Of a DNA stretch of 43,880 nt, positions 8,054 to 16,000 are shown piece after piece. The first letter of the stretch is position 1. Each line of letters starts with the position of its first letter. Both the position numbers and the translations under genes were made by a program. Below the pieces are notes generated by a model. It saw only the letters and a program-made list of their open reading frames with translations, was not told the origin of the DNA and made no database searches. Source of the stretch: CAZGCA01 sp964524145 (GTDB lineage: Bacteria; Hydrogenedentota; CAZGCA01); contig CAZGCA010000052.1 in the NCBI GenBank assembly GCA_964524145.1, positions 1 to 43,880 on the forward strand. Reading direction: 5' to 3'.

Positions 8054-8800
8054 CTATTCTTTGGAGCCGGTGAAGATCGCTCTCTTGAAACGGTAATCGC
8101 GCGCGATAAACGGCTCGTCCCCGGCCAACACTTCGCGCATCGCTGTCAGGCCGTCGCGAAACTCGCTCTCGGGGATGAGCCGCAACGTTGATATCCATTT
8201 CGCTGCGACACGCTCGTAGTAGTCGCGGTCGAGCACGAGCGGTTCCGGAGCAACGGTCTCAGTGATCTTTACGTTCGCGAATCCCGCACCGGTCATCGCG
8301 CGAACCACGTCGTCGTCCGTCGGGAACCGCTGCAGATCGATTTGTCCAAAGCTTGGAAAGAACTGGTTCAACGGGTGTTTCTCGATCTGGTACCTCGGTG
8401 TCGAGATCAACAGCAGGTTCCCCCGATCGAGCACACGGCACATCTCCTCGCAGAACGCGTCCAGATCGTCCGATACATGGTGGAGCACGTACAGACAGTA
8501 CACCAGATCGAACGACCGGGACCTGAACGGCATAGCACGCAGATCGCCCTGCACCCAGCGGAACAACGGCTGTTTCGCGCGGGCCTTCTCCAACATCCCG
8601 GCCGATCGGTCGAGCCCAACCGTCGCAGCGCCTGTCAACCGGTTCAGAAGCAGCGCGTAATTGCCGGTACCGCACCCTCCATCGAGCACACGCGAACGTG
8701 CCCGGACGCAGCAACGTTCAGTGATCAGCCTGACGGTTTCGATATCGCCCGAACGGTGCGTATCGTAGTCCCGAGCAACCTCGTCATAGTCTATCTTCAT
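8054..8800 (-). CDS. Class I SAM-dependent methyltransferase (Methyltransf_11 type)
   Basis: A 248-residue Rossmann-fold methyltransferase. Motif I is VLDGGCGTGNYAL (38-50), motif II ends in VGLDRS, the adenine-binding acidic turn is GDLRAMPF, and the post-motif segment FDLVYCLYVLHHVSD is typical of small-molecule or lipid methyltransferases of the UbiE/Methyltransf_11 group. The usual LKPGG turn is altered to LDRGN. The substrate is not evident. It lies 32 bases downstream of moxR and ends 30 bases from the convergent EF-hand gene. It may be cotranscribed with moxR. Confidence 0.85.
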   Translation of the reverse strand: MKIDYDEVARDYDTHRSGDIETVRLITERCCVRARSRVLDGGCGTGNYALLLNRLTGAATVGLDRSAGMLEKARAKQPLFRWVQGDLRAMPFRSRSFDLVYCLYVLHHVSDDLDAFCEEMCRVLDRGNLLLISTPRYQIEKHPLNQFFPSFGQIDLQRFPTDDDVVRAMTGAGFANVKITETVAPEPLVLDRDYYERVAAKWISTLRLIPESEFRDGLTAMREVLAGDEPFIARDYRFKRAIFTGSKE

Positions 8801-8832
8801 AGGGGAACGGTGTCACGCGCGGTGATGCGAGA

Positions 8833-9792
8833 TCATGTTTTGCCCCAGCCGCCGGTCGCGACCGGCGCAGGCACCTGCTGCATCATCTCTCTCAGTATGC
8901 TCGACGCGGTCATGCGGCGCAGACGGCTTTCCGGGTTGACGATCACGCGATGTTCGAGCACGGGACCCACCAGCGCCTTGACGTCGTCCGGTATCACGTA
9001 CCCGCGCCCGTTCAACGCTGCGAGAGACTGGGACGCCTTGAACAGGTTGATCGATGCGCGCGGGCTTGCACCAAGCGCAAGGTGGATGTTTCTGCGCGTC
9101 TCGTTCATGATTCGCAGAACGTAGTCGCGCACCTTCTGGTGAACGAACACTTCGCGGACCACCTGCTGCATCCGGAACAGGTCGTCGGGCTGAGCAACCT
9201 GCTCCAAATCGTCTATCGGATGGCGCAGCCGGACCCGTTCGAGCATCTCGAGCTCGTGATGCATTGTGGGGTAGCCAATCGACAACCTCATCAGAAACCT
9301 GTCAAGCTGAGCTTCGGGCAGTGGGAACGTGCCTTCGTGCTCGATGGGGTTCTGAGTGGCAATAACCATGAACGGTCGTACCAGCGCCCGGCTCACACCG
9401 TCAACGGTCACCTGGCCTTCAGCCATCGCCTCGAGCATCGCGGCCTGAGTGCGCGGTGTCGCACGGTTTATCTCGTCGGCCAACACCATCTGGGAGAAGA
9501 TCGGTCCCTGCCGAAACTCGAACTCGAGGGTCTTCTGGTTGAAGATGGACACGCCGGTGACGTCGGTCGGCAGGAGGTCCGGCGTACACTGTATCCTGCT
9601 GAACGTGGCGCCGATCGATTTCGCGATGGCGCGTGCGAGCATCGTCTTGGCAACCCCCGGCACGTCTTCGAGCAGCAAGTGTCCCTCGCACAGCAACGAC
9701 GCCATCGCAAGCACTATTGTCGGGCGCTTGCCGATGACCACCTTCTCGACGTTATCTGCTATTCCCTGCAGTGTTTCGGCGAACTCCGGCAT
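8833..9792 (-). CDS. MoxR-family AAA+ ATPase
   Basis: A 319-residue AAA+ chaperone-like ATPase of the MoxR family. Walker A is EDVPGVAKT (42-50; the common form is GVGKT), Walker B is MVLADE (102-107), sensor 1 is in ATQNP (145-149), and the LPEAQLDRFLM box (158-168) is the MoxR signature. A C-terminal lid domain follows with the usual ASPRAS...RGYVIPDDV. MoxR proteins normally activate or assemble partners with von Willebrand A or DUF58 domains encoded next door; none is present here, where the neighbours are a PHP-like protein upstream and a methyltransferase downstream. A good promoter precedes the gene, so it can be expressed separately from the glycosyltransferase genes. Confidence 0.93.
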   Translation of the reverse strand: MPEFAETLQGIADNVEKVVIGKRPTIVLAMASLLCEGHLLLEDVPGVAKTMLARAIAKSIGATFSRIQCTPDLLPTDVTGVSIFNQKTLEFEFRQGPIFSQMVLADEINRATPRTQAAMLEAMAEGQVTVDGVSRALVRPFMVIATQNPIEHEGTFPLPEAQLDRFLMRLSIGYPTMHHELEMLERVRLRHPIDDLEQVAQPDDLFRMQQVVREVFVHQKVRDYVLRIMNETRRNIHLALGASPRASINLFKASQSLAALNGRGYVIPDDVKALVGPVLEHRVIVNPESRLRRMTASSILREMMQQVPAPVATGGWGKT

Positions 9793-9837
9793 GGCATTTT
9801 TGTCCCTCTTCGATTACAACGAGTCTCTCTCGCGCCT

Positions 9838-9867
9838 AGTGTACGTGCATCATCCTCGCCAGGTCAA
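9838..9867 (-). promoter_or_regulatory. Candidate promoter of moxR
   Basis: On the minus strand a -35 box TTGACC (9867-9862) and a -10 box TACACT (9843-9838) are 18 bases apart. The moxR start codon is about 45 bases downstream of the -10 box. The boxes sit in the 127-base gap after the PHP-like gene. Confidence 0.5.
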
Positions 9868-9919
9868 CCATCTTATCGATTGTCATCCTTCGATGAAGGT
9901 CTGCCCGGTATGAACCCGC

Positions 9920-11443
9920 TCATCTGACTATCACGCCTCGCACGCCCCGCAACGCCATCTCTACGACAAACGATGCGTTGCGGTCTGCTTGCACGAACGC
10001 GTTGAGCACCGTCACCTCTATCCGCACCAGGTCGGGCATCTCCCCGGCCGCAACGTAAATAGTGGGAACCTCGACAGTCCCGCCGGCAGGCAGGTCGTAG
10101 CTCGCGTCTGTGAAGAAGACCGTGCCCGTCAGCGAGGCAAACCTCAACGTCAACGGCAGCTTGCACCGGCTCCCAAGCACAATCGGTTTGCCGGGAATCA
10201 CGCCCGCAGGCAGTTCGACCAGACTCTTCAGAAGCGGCGACACCCATCTCCTGTCGCCCCAGAACATCTCATCGAAAACCGCCACCGTACGGCCTCGCTC
10301 TATTGCATCCTTGATCTCCGGCCATGTCGCATGATCCGCCAACAACAACGTCCTCGGCCTGAGCTTGTCGCCCTGTCGTGCAGGACCGCGCGCTCCGCTG
10401 CTTGCGATGACGGCAAGATTATTCTCGTAGTACCAGTCCATTGCCTGGGGATACATCCACGAGCCTTTGTGCAAGACGGCGCCCCACCGGTCCCCTACCC
10501 CGGCGTTCTTTATCTCGGCGCCGTCGAGCAAATTCTCCAACACCGCCCATAACGTGTTTGGCTTGAGGTCAAGAGACTCGTCGCCCTTGTCCCTGCCCAT
10601 CGATGGGTGCGCCCAGATAACAACCGTGTCTTGCCGACCTATCTCCTGGAAGACCTTCCTGAAATCGTCGAGCGGCATCTTCGACGCCACCGGTTCACCC
10701 GACCCGCCGAGGACGATGAAATGGCCCGAGGAACGATACGTCAACCCTGTGAGCTTCTGCCCTCGCAACAGGAGTATCCCGCACTCGGCGGCGGTCTCTT
10801 TAGCCTGGTCGTACGCATCGACAGCGTTTTCGTCTGTTATGGCCAGTATGTCAATACCGTCTTCCCAGGCTTCCCATATACGTTCGCGCGGCGTTAACGT
10901 GCCGCCACCAACCGAAGAATAGCAGTGCAGGTCCGCAGAGAAGACGCGAAACCCGCGCACGTCGTCAAACGTCGTATCGTCTCGACGCCGCACCTTCACC
11001 TCAACCGACGAAGAGATCGTCCTGTCGTCCACGTTCACCTCTATCGTTCCCGACAACCGGTCGGACTCGGACACGTCCGCAATTGTCTTGATTGGAACGC
11101 GCACCTCACGCGATTCCGAACGCCGCAATCTCTCAATGCGAACCGGCTCAACGGAACGAAACGTCTCACCGGTTACCGCCAACTCGATCTGCCTCAGGGT
11201 CTTCCCGCTCGTGTTGCGAAGCACCACCTCCACGTACTGCGGCGGACGTTCTGCTTCTTCCCAAATGAAGATCCCGGAGCTTTCCCCTCCTTCGAGCTTG
11301 AGTGCTTCTCCGAACGGCTGCGCGACGCCGCTAGAAGCATAAACAAGCCAAACGCAGCTAAATATAGCTAAGCTTAACACAATTACGCATCTTTTGAGCA
11401 CATGCGTTTGGCCAGCTACCGACCTGTTATGGAACTGCAACAT
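9920..11443 (-). CDS. Exported PHP-domain-like protein with altered metal ligands
   Basis: A 507-residue protein with an N-terminal signal peptide or anchor (hydrophobic CVIVLSLAIFSCVWLVYA near 17-35). About residues 45-165 look like a beta-sandwich domain. A PHP-like phosphoesterase domain starts at about residue 170: FSADLHCYSSVGGG, TLTPRERIWEAWEDGIDILAITDEN and VVIWAHPSMG. In active PHP proteins the first motif reads DLHxHS and the second ends TDHN; here they read DLHCYS and TDEN, so two metal-binding histidines are replaced while the His of WAHP remains. It may be inactive or use another metal set. A beta-rich C-terminal segment ends the protein. The ATG at 11443 lacks a strong ribosome site; a GTG 16 codons in is an alternative. 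It starts 16 bases after the GT2 gene and is probably in one transcript with it. Confidence 0.72.
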   Translation of the reverse strand: MLQFHNRSVAGQTHVLKRCVIVLSLAIFSCVWLVYASSGVAQPFGEALKLEGGESSGIFIWEEAERPPQYVEVVLRNTSGKTLRQIELAVTGETFRSVEPVRIERLRRSESREVRVPIKTIADVSESDRLSGTIEVNVDDRTISSSVEVKVRRRDDTTFDDVRGFRVFSADLHCYSSVGGGTLTPRERIWEAWEDGIDILAITDENAVDAYDQAKETAAECGILLLRGQKLTGLTYRSSGHFIVLGGSGEPVASKMPLDDFRKVFQEIGRQDTVVIWAHPSMGRDKGDESLDLKPNTLWAVLENLLDGAEIKNAGVGDRWGAVLHKGSWMYPQAMDWYYENNLAVIASSGARGPARQGDKLRPRTLLLADHATWPEIKDAIERGRTVAVFDEMFWGDRRWVSPLLKSLVELPAGVIPGKPIVLGSRCKLPLTLRFASLTGTVFFTDASYDLPAGGTVEVPTIYVAAGEMPDLVRIEVTVLNAFVQADRNASFVVEMALRGVRGVIVR

Positions 11444-11459
11444 GTGGAGATCATCTCTA

Positions 11460-12389
11460 CTAGAGCAACCCCAACTTCTCGAGAGGAGGCTTTCGACCAC
11501 GAAGTCCGTCAATAAAGCCCTGCAACTTGAGTATTGCGCCTTTCGACTGGCCTCGTGGAAGCTCGCGCAGGTAGGCCAGAGGCAATGAGACGCTGAAACA
11601 AGCGAGGAACTTGCACCACTGTAGACAGGAGGCGTGTTTCCGAGCGAAGAGCACGCTGTTGCGACCGACGAAGTACCTCTTGGCGCTGGCGTACTTCGCA
11701 CCGCCGGTTGCAGCCTGGCCGACGTGCAACACCTTCGCACCCGGAACGAAGACCACCTTAAACCCGCGCTTTTTCGCCCGCACGCACCAATCGGCTTCCT
11801 CATGGTACGCGAAAAACTCTTCGTCGAACAGCCCGACCTCGTTCAGCGCCTCGTTTGACAGGAGAACGGCGCAGCCCACCACCCAATCGACCTCTCGTGG
11901 CTCAGACCCGAACCGCGCAACATCGGTCGAGTTCGCACCAACAAGCTTCACTATCGCCTCGGAAAAATCGACCTTGCCATATGCCGCAAACAGAACTTCC
12001 GGGGTCTTTTTCCAGAATACCGCCGGGCCGACCGCAGCGATACGGTCCGTCTCCCCGGCGGTATTCACAAGCTTGCCAATCGTGTCGGGTGCGACGGTAA
12101 CGTCGCTGTTGACGATGAGAACATAGTCGGCTCCAATCTCGATGGCTCTCCTGATCCCGACGTTGTTGCCCCCTGCGTATCCCAGGTTGGTGGGGTTGCA
12201 GATAAGCTCGAGATCGCCCAACTCCTCTCTCAGCCGCCCCACCGAGTCGTTTTTGGACGCGTTATCGACAACAATTGTGTCTACCGGCGAATACTCGGAC
12301 GCTTCGAGACTGCGCACACACTCGATGGTTTCCTCCGCAGTGTTCCAGTTGAGCACAACCGCCGCAACTCTCGGTTTCTCAGTCGGCAT
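11460..12389 (-). CDS. GT2 family glycosyltransferase
   Basis: A 309-residue GT-A fold glycosyltransferase of the rhamnosyl/WcaA-like GT2 type. It begins VAAVVLNWNTAEETIECVRSL, then IVVDNASKN, the NPTNLGYAGGNNVGI box, the metal-binding VNSDV, and later WVVGCAVLLSNEALNEVGLFDEEFFAYHEEADWC, which matches the acceptor-side ED motif (here EAD). The C-terminal part has a membrane-associated hydrophobic segment (FLACFSVSLPLAYL). Family members add sugars from nucleotide donors to lipid-linked glycans at the inner face of the membrane. The start ATG at 12389 overlaps the end of the upstream GT4 gene by 11 bases; a longer upstream frame is a shadow of GT4. It closely resembles the two tandem GT2 proteins at 24919-26846, suggesting paralogous glycan clusters. 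Confidence 0.9.
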   Translation of the reverse strand: MPTEKPRVAAVVLNWNTAEETIECVRSLEASEYSPVDTIVVDNASKNDSVGRLREELGDLELICNPTNLGYAGGNNVGIRRAIEIGADYVLIVNSDVTVAPDTIGKLVNTAGETDRIAAVGPAVFWKKTPEVLFAAYGKVDFSEAIVKLVGANSTDVARFGSEPREVDWVVGCAVLLSNEALNEVGLFDEEFFAYHEEADWCVRAKKRGFKVVFVPGAKVLHVGQAATGGAKYASAKRYFVGRNSVLFARKHASCLQWCKFLACFSVSLPLAYLRELPRGQSKGAILKLQGFIDGLRGRKPPLEKLGLL

Positions 12390-13578
12390 GGCTGCTCTCT
12401 CTCGCCGTGCAGAGCGCCCGGTATATCTTCTCGACAGCTTCGACGTGCCTGTCCCACGACAGCTCAGCCCAATCCCGTCCAGAAGCCGGAGGCAGCGACT
12501 GCGGCAACTCCTGTTCGGGGCTGACAGTAAACTCGGGAATGCGCATGGCAAACCCGCCGCCGCCGTCCGTAATAACCCAACACCCCGATACCGCGGCCTC
12601 AACGGGAACCATCCCGTAGGGCTCGTTCTTGGCAACGAATATCAGATAGTCCGCCGCAGCATAGTGAAGCGCGACCTCATCATCCGATACGCGTCCTTTA
12701 AACTCGATCGAGCCTACTCCGCTGCCGGCAGCAAGGTCACGCAACCGCTGTTCGTCGGGTCCGTCGCCCAGAATGATGAACCGCGATCTCTCGCCGGCGT
12801 GTCGCGAGTATATCTCGATTGCTCTGTCGACCTGCTTGCGTCGGTGAAGTTTTGAAACCGACAGAAAGACCGCTGCATCCTCGGGAAGTCCGAGCCTTGC
12901 ACGCGCCTCGGACCGGGTCCACCCAGTGAACCGGGCAACCTCCACTCCCGGGATTATCACCTCCGCATCGCGCCCATACAGCCGCCTGACCTCCCCGGCG
13001 GCCCACTCGCCGCAGGTAACGATCAGGCCGGCCCGTTTCGTACAGAACCTGTCGCACACCTCGACGAGCTTCAACACGAGCCGCGCGAACGTTCGCCCGA
13101 ACCACGACCGGTCGGCAAGAAACTCGTCGCGCAGATCATAGACCACGCGCGGGGGTTCGTTACACCCATACACAAACCCTGCCGGGCGGCCCTTTCTTCG
13201 AAACCTCGTCACGAGATAGCCGCCAAGCGCCGACTGCCAGTTCATCGCATGGACTATGTCGTACCGTCCGCGAAACCGAAGCGCAACGCGCGGCATGGCC
13301 AGCAGGTCGAGAAAGGCCGCCTTTGCCGAGTCGGAGACTTCCCCGGCGCCAAGCTCGACGATACGCACCCGCTCGTGTTTCAAATGGGCGCAATCGGGCG
13401 AGAATCGCGGCGTGTATATGTCAACCTTGTGACCGCGTTCCGCAAGCCCTCGAGCAAGGCGGAGCAACAGCCGTTCCGGCCCGTACGGACCCGTAAACCG
13501 GGGGAAGATGAAGGCCACTTGAAGCGGTTGCTCGACACGCTGCGAAGGCGGGTTCTCCCGGTCCGAACTTACTACCAT
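12379..13578 (-). CDS. GT4 family glycosyltransferase (GT-B fold)
   Basis: A 399-residue GT-B glycosyltransferase. The N-terminal acceptor domain starts VAFIFPRFTGPYGPERLLLRLARGLAERGHKVDIYTP. The C-terminal donor domain has VSKLHRRKQVDRAI, the IILGDGPDEQRL strand, and the EPYGMVPVEAAVSGCWVITDGGGG segment, which holds the GT4 EX7E-like acidic pair that binds the nucleotide sugar. It is likely cytoplasmic or peripheral to the membrane and active in surface glycan assembly, since the next gene is a GT2 with an 11-base overlap. Upstream, 63 bases away, is the DUF362 gene on the same strand. The donor sugar cannot be told from sequence. Confidence 0.9.
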   Translation of the reverse strand: MVVSSDRENPPSQRVEQPLQVAFIFPRFTGPYGPERLLLRLARGLAERGHKVDIYTPRFSPDCAHLKHERVRIVELGAGEVSDSAKAAFLDLLAMPRVALRFRGRYDIVHAMNWQSALGGYLVTRFRRKGRPAGFVYGCNEPPRVVYDLRDEFLADRSWFGRTFARLVLKLVEVCDRFCTKRAGLIVTCGEWAAGEVRRLYGRDAEVIIPGVEVARFTGWTRSEARARLGLPEDAAVFLSVSKLHRRKQVDRAIEIYSRHAGERSRFIILGDGPDEQRLRDLAAGSGVGSIEFKGRVSDDEVALHYAAADYLIFVAKNEPYGMVPVEAAVSGCWVITDGGGGFAMRIPEFTVSPEQELPQSLPPASGRDWAELSWDRHVEAVEKIYRALCTARESSHAD

Positions 13579-13641
13579 AACAGGCCTCGGTTCACACCTC
13601 GCATGGTCACCTGAAGCGTTCGCTACACACTCCCAACCGGT

Positions 13642-14733
13642 TCAGGGCGTGATGAGATCATAGTCCGGATTCCCCACCCCGGCACGTTCGCACAGCGTCC
13701 AGAAATCGTCCATGTTTATGCGTTTGTGTACCGCGCTGACTTTCTCCTGGCCCGCATCAAGACCGGTTCCGGGCAGCCCCGCCGTATCGCGCAGCAAGTC
13801 GCAGGTCGCCTTGTCAACGGCAAGTATGTCCGACGAAACCATGACACCCAGGTTCGGCATGAACACCATGGACGACGCGCCACAGTCGCAGCCAACCGTT
13901 ACGTCCCACATCACGTTGACGTAGAGAACGTGGCCCGGTTTGAACGTCGAGAGTGTGCCCTTGACGGAGTCCAGCAGCGCCTTGTGCACATCGCCTATCT
14001 GCTTGCCCCATCCAACCCGTAACGCGCCCGAAGGACAGTACGCGACACAATCGCCGCACGCAACACACTTCTCCCGGTCATAGGCGATCTTCTCGCCATC
14101 CCGGGTGAGAGCGCCGCCCGGGCAAAGGTCGACGCACGTACCACATTGAATGCATTTGTCCTCGGAGTACTTGACTTTGGCTGACTCGGTGCAGTGCGAG
14201 CGCATCTTCGTCTCTTTATCAACGCACCCCATCCCGACGTTCTTTATCGAGCCGCCAAAACCGATGTCATGGTGCAGCGTGACATGAGTCAGCACTATCA
14301 TGGCGTCCGCGTCGTGAATTGCTTGCGCGACCTTGACGGTCGGCAACCTGAGACAAGGATCCACCTCGACCGGAGTCGCCCAGTGATTGAACCCGTCGGC
14401 GATGATTATCGGGCAACCCATCGCCTCCATGGTGAATCCGTGGCTTGCAGCGGTCTGAAGATGATCGAAAAAGTTGCACCGTTTGTGCTTGTATAGAGTG
14501 TTCGTGTCGGTCAGGAACGGGTACGCCTCCCGCGTCTTCACGGCGTCAACCCATTTTCGTGCCACCTCCGGACGGATGTGCGTGAAATTGCCCGCCTCGC
14601 CAAAATGTATCTTCAAGGCGACGGTATCCCCCTTACCGATAGTCTTGTCCATGCCGCCAGCCGCAAACAGCTTCAGCGTCGTTTTCGGTTTCAGGTTGTT
14701 CGCACCCACAAAATAGACTTTGCTCTTTGCCAT
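13642..14733 (-). CDS. DUF362 protein with two 4Fe-4S ferredoxin motifs
   Basis: A 363-residue protein with an N-terminal DUF362 domain (KVYFVGANN, KGDTVALKIHFGEAGNFTHIRPEVARKWV, the GFGGSIKNVGMGCV glycine-rich stretch) interrupted by a bacterial ferredoxin insert: CIQCGTCVDLCP (Cys194, 197, 200, 204) and CVACGDCVAYCP (Cys223, 226, 229, 233), each with full 4Fe-4S ligands. It continues with more DUF362 sequence (CDCGASSMVFMPNLGVMVSSDILAVDKA). DUF362 proteins are widespread in anaerobes and their reaction is not defined; the two clusters imply electron transfer. No signal peptide is seen. It is first in the minus-strand run toward the glycosyltransferases, with a purine-rich GGACGGAGG ribosome site. 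Confidence 0.9.
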   Translation of the reverse strand: MAKSKVYFVGANNLKPKTTLKLFAAGGMDKTIGKGDTVALKIHFGEAGNFTHIRPEVARKWVDAVKTREAYPFLTDTNTLYKHKRCNFFDHLQTAASHGFTMEAMGCPIIIADGFNHWATPVEVDPCLRLPTVKVAQAIHDADAMIVLTHVTLHHDIGFGGSIKNVGMGCVDKETKMRSHCTESAKVKYSEDKCIQCGTCVDLCPGGALTRDGEKIAYDREKCVACGDCVAYCPSGALRVGWGKQIGDVHKALLDSVKGTLSTFKPGHVLYVNVMWDVTVGCDCGASSMVFMPNLGVMVSSDILAVDKATCDLLRDTAGLPGTGLDAGQEKVSAVHKRINMDDFWTLCERAGVGNPDYDLITP

Positions 14734-14831
14734 GTCCTCCGTCCTTTGTTCTACAACACGTGCCGCCCGTGTGACATATCGTCTATCCTATCACAGATTG
14801 CCGTTCCGCCGCCACCCTCTGGCGGTAATGC

Positions 14832-14861
14832 TTGATATGTAAGGATAAGAGCCGTTATCAT
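14832..14861 (+). promoter_or_regulatory. Duplicate copy of the manA promoter
   Basis: TTGATA (14832-14837) and TATCAT (14856-14861), spacer 18, match the manA promoter at 18996-19024 (TTGATA, TATGAT, spacer 17). A hairpin CCGCCA-CCCTC-TGGCGG lies just upstream (14809-14825). It would transcribe into the truncated manA copy and the island. Confidence 0.45.
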
Positions 14862-14940
14862 GTTAGCAGCGAGGGGTGCTGGCAAGGTTAGCATTATGGG
14901 CCGTTTCTTAACATGCCGGCGATAGAAGGAAGCCGTTGAG

Positions 14941-15142
14941 ATGGAACGCATATATCCTCTTACATTCAAGGAAATCGAGGAGATATTTCTCGAGAAACCC
15001 TGGGGCGGCGATATGTTGGGGCGGAAGTTCGGCAAACCTATCCCCGACGGCGTCAAGATTGGCGAGTCGTGGGAAGTGCCACGTCTCGGACGAAGGTAAT
15101 ACCGTCCCCGCTATCGTGAGCGTTGTGGGCAACAGGCCGCTC
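14941..15142 (+). pseudogene. Truncated copy of manA (mannose-6-phosphate isomerase)
   Basis: It starts MERIYPLTFKEIEEIFLEKP and follows the intact protein encoded at 19067 for about 46 residues up to GESWEV. A deletion of about 14 bases then shifts the frame and a stop follows at once (residues PRLGRR then stop). DNA similarity to manA resumes in another frame (15085-15142) and ends. Only the N-terminal tenth of a cupin-type isomerase would be made, so this cannot be active. Confidence 0.88.
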
Positions 15143-15198
15143 TTCTCTCACGAGATTCCCTCCATCCCTGAAGGGTTACAAATGGCTAACAAAAACGC

Positions 15199-15227
15199 TT
15201 GACGTGCAGGCGGGTGGGTGGTAAACT
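15199..15227 (+). promoter_or_regulatory. Candidate promoter inside the island
   Basis: TTGACG (15199-15204) and TAAACT (15222-15227) have a 17-base spacer. It points toward the nucleotidyltransferase gene, leaving a leader of about 290 bases (15228-15516) in which I see no credible gene on either strand. That leader is either an untranslated region or debris from insertions. Confidence 0.4.
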
Positions 15228-15516
15228 CACGCTTGAAAACCAGCGTAGGAGGGCTTTCGATCTCGTGGATGTTAGATATCGGTAAGCGGGGAACCGTAGA
15301 GTAATGTCGACTCCTAAACAACACTCGATTCGGGCGGGCTTTCTTGCGCCTGTGCTTGGCCTCGTTCCCTGTGGACCAACGAGTACCTGAATGGCCAGCA
15401 AGCCATTGAATCGACAGGGTTCATAGGGGCTTCGACAGGAAACCCGAAGGCATCTTGTGCGGATCAGTCTAATCATTGTCGGGCGGCACTGTGTCAAGGC
15501 ATGAGGTAATCGTGAG

Positions 15517-15855
15517 ATGAATGATTTGCGGGGAATTCTTCCGATGCCCGAGATTACCGAATTCTGCCAACGCTGGAAGATTCAGGAATTGGCGGTATTT
15601 GGCTCTGCGTTGCGCCCTGATTTCAATTCAGAGAGCGATATTGATGTCATTGTGACTTTTGATGACGACGCAGATTGGAGTTTGCTCGACCACATTAGAA
15701 TGCAACAGGAACTTCAAGCTCTTCTTAAGCGTGACGTTGATTTGGTGACAAAACGCGCCGTCGAAAAAAGTCGAAATTGGGTGCGGCGCAAGGAAATTCT
15801 AAACACGGCTGCTGTAGTCTTCCCTGAGTACAAGGTGGCCCATGGGACGAGATGA
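15517..15855 (+). CDS. MntA-type minimal nucleotidyltransferase (antitoxin-like)
   Basis: A 112-residue protein of the minimal nucleotidyltransferase fold. The signature GSALRPDFNSESDIDVIV (29-46) gives the GS motif and the metal-binding Asp41 and Asp43; the third carboxylate is Asp75 in KRDVDLVTK. In characterised MntA/HepT systems this protein AMPylates the HEPN-domain toxin HepT, encoded immediately downstream, and so neutralises it. Here the downstream frame keeps only the first residues of such a partner (see 15842-16000), so this is probably an orphan antitoxin. The start at 15517 has GAGG upstream; ATG 15544 is an alternative that still keeps the whole fold. Confidence 0.85.
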   Translation: MNDLRGILPMPEITEFCQRWKIQELAVFGSALRPDFNSESDIDVIVTFDDDADWSLLDHIRMQQELQALLKRDVDLVTKRAVEKSRNWVRRKEILNTAAVVFPEYKVAHGTR

Positions 15856-16000
15856 AGGTGCTTTATGGAACCATTTCTGCCGCAGGAAGGTTCAGAACAA
15901 GAGCAAGCGGTTGTCAAACAATTGCGTGCGGCTGAAGCGCAACTGGTTAGCTGCAAGAGAACAACGATGCGAGGTGTTTGGTGAGCGAATCGAACGATAA
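15842..16000 (+). pseudogene. Broken HepT-like partner gene start
   Basis: An ATG overlapping the end of the nucleotidyltransferase gene opens a frame beginning MGRDEGAL, which resembles the usual start of DUF86/HepT partners (MxRDxxxLxDI). After about eight residues the sequence (WNHFCRRKVQNKSKRL) no longer looks like a HEPN helix, and the frame stops after 52 residues inside the next gene. I infer a recombination junction near 15862 that removed the toxin. The evidence is thin because only a few residues can be compared. Confidence 0.35.
15865..15984 (+). CDS. Small ORF (39 aa) coupled to the candidate restriction gene
   Basis: It reads MEPFLPQEGSEQEQAVVKQL then a short charged helix, ending in TTMRGVW. 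Its stop codon overlaps the GTG start of the next gene as GTGA. The end-to-end coupling suggests it is the surviving C-terminal end of a longer gene that originally preceded the nuclease gene, although expression as a free small protein cannot be excluded. It has no ribosome site of its own. Confidence 0.35.
   Translation: MEPFLPQEGSEQEQAVVKQLRAAEAQLVSCKRTTMRGVW

Larger units (their letters stand above)
14831..15142. repeat. Left copy of the duplicated manA promoter and 5' region
   Basis: This stretch matches 18995-19279. The -35/-10 region, the stretch ACATGCCGGCGATAGAAGGA before the start codon, and the first 130 or so bases of coding sequence are almost identical, with two mismatches over about 165 bases (14906-15070). 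This copy has an extra 37 or so bases in the leader and then a deletion of about 14 bases after codon 45. The last 60 or so bases are more diverged. The two copies flank the accessory island. Confidence 0.85.

Noticed and set aside
9989..11371. Plus-strand frames over the PHP-like gene
   Set aside because: Low-complexity Arg/Pro/Ser translation with no ribosome site; the minus frame carries a signal peptide and domain motifs.
15186..15497. 103-residue minus-strand frame in the island leader
   Set aside because: No motif, no ribosome site, composition unlike a protein; probably random open frame.
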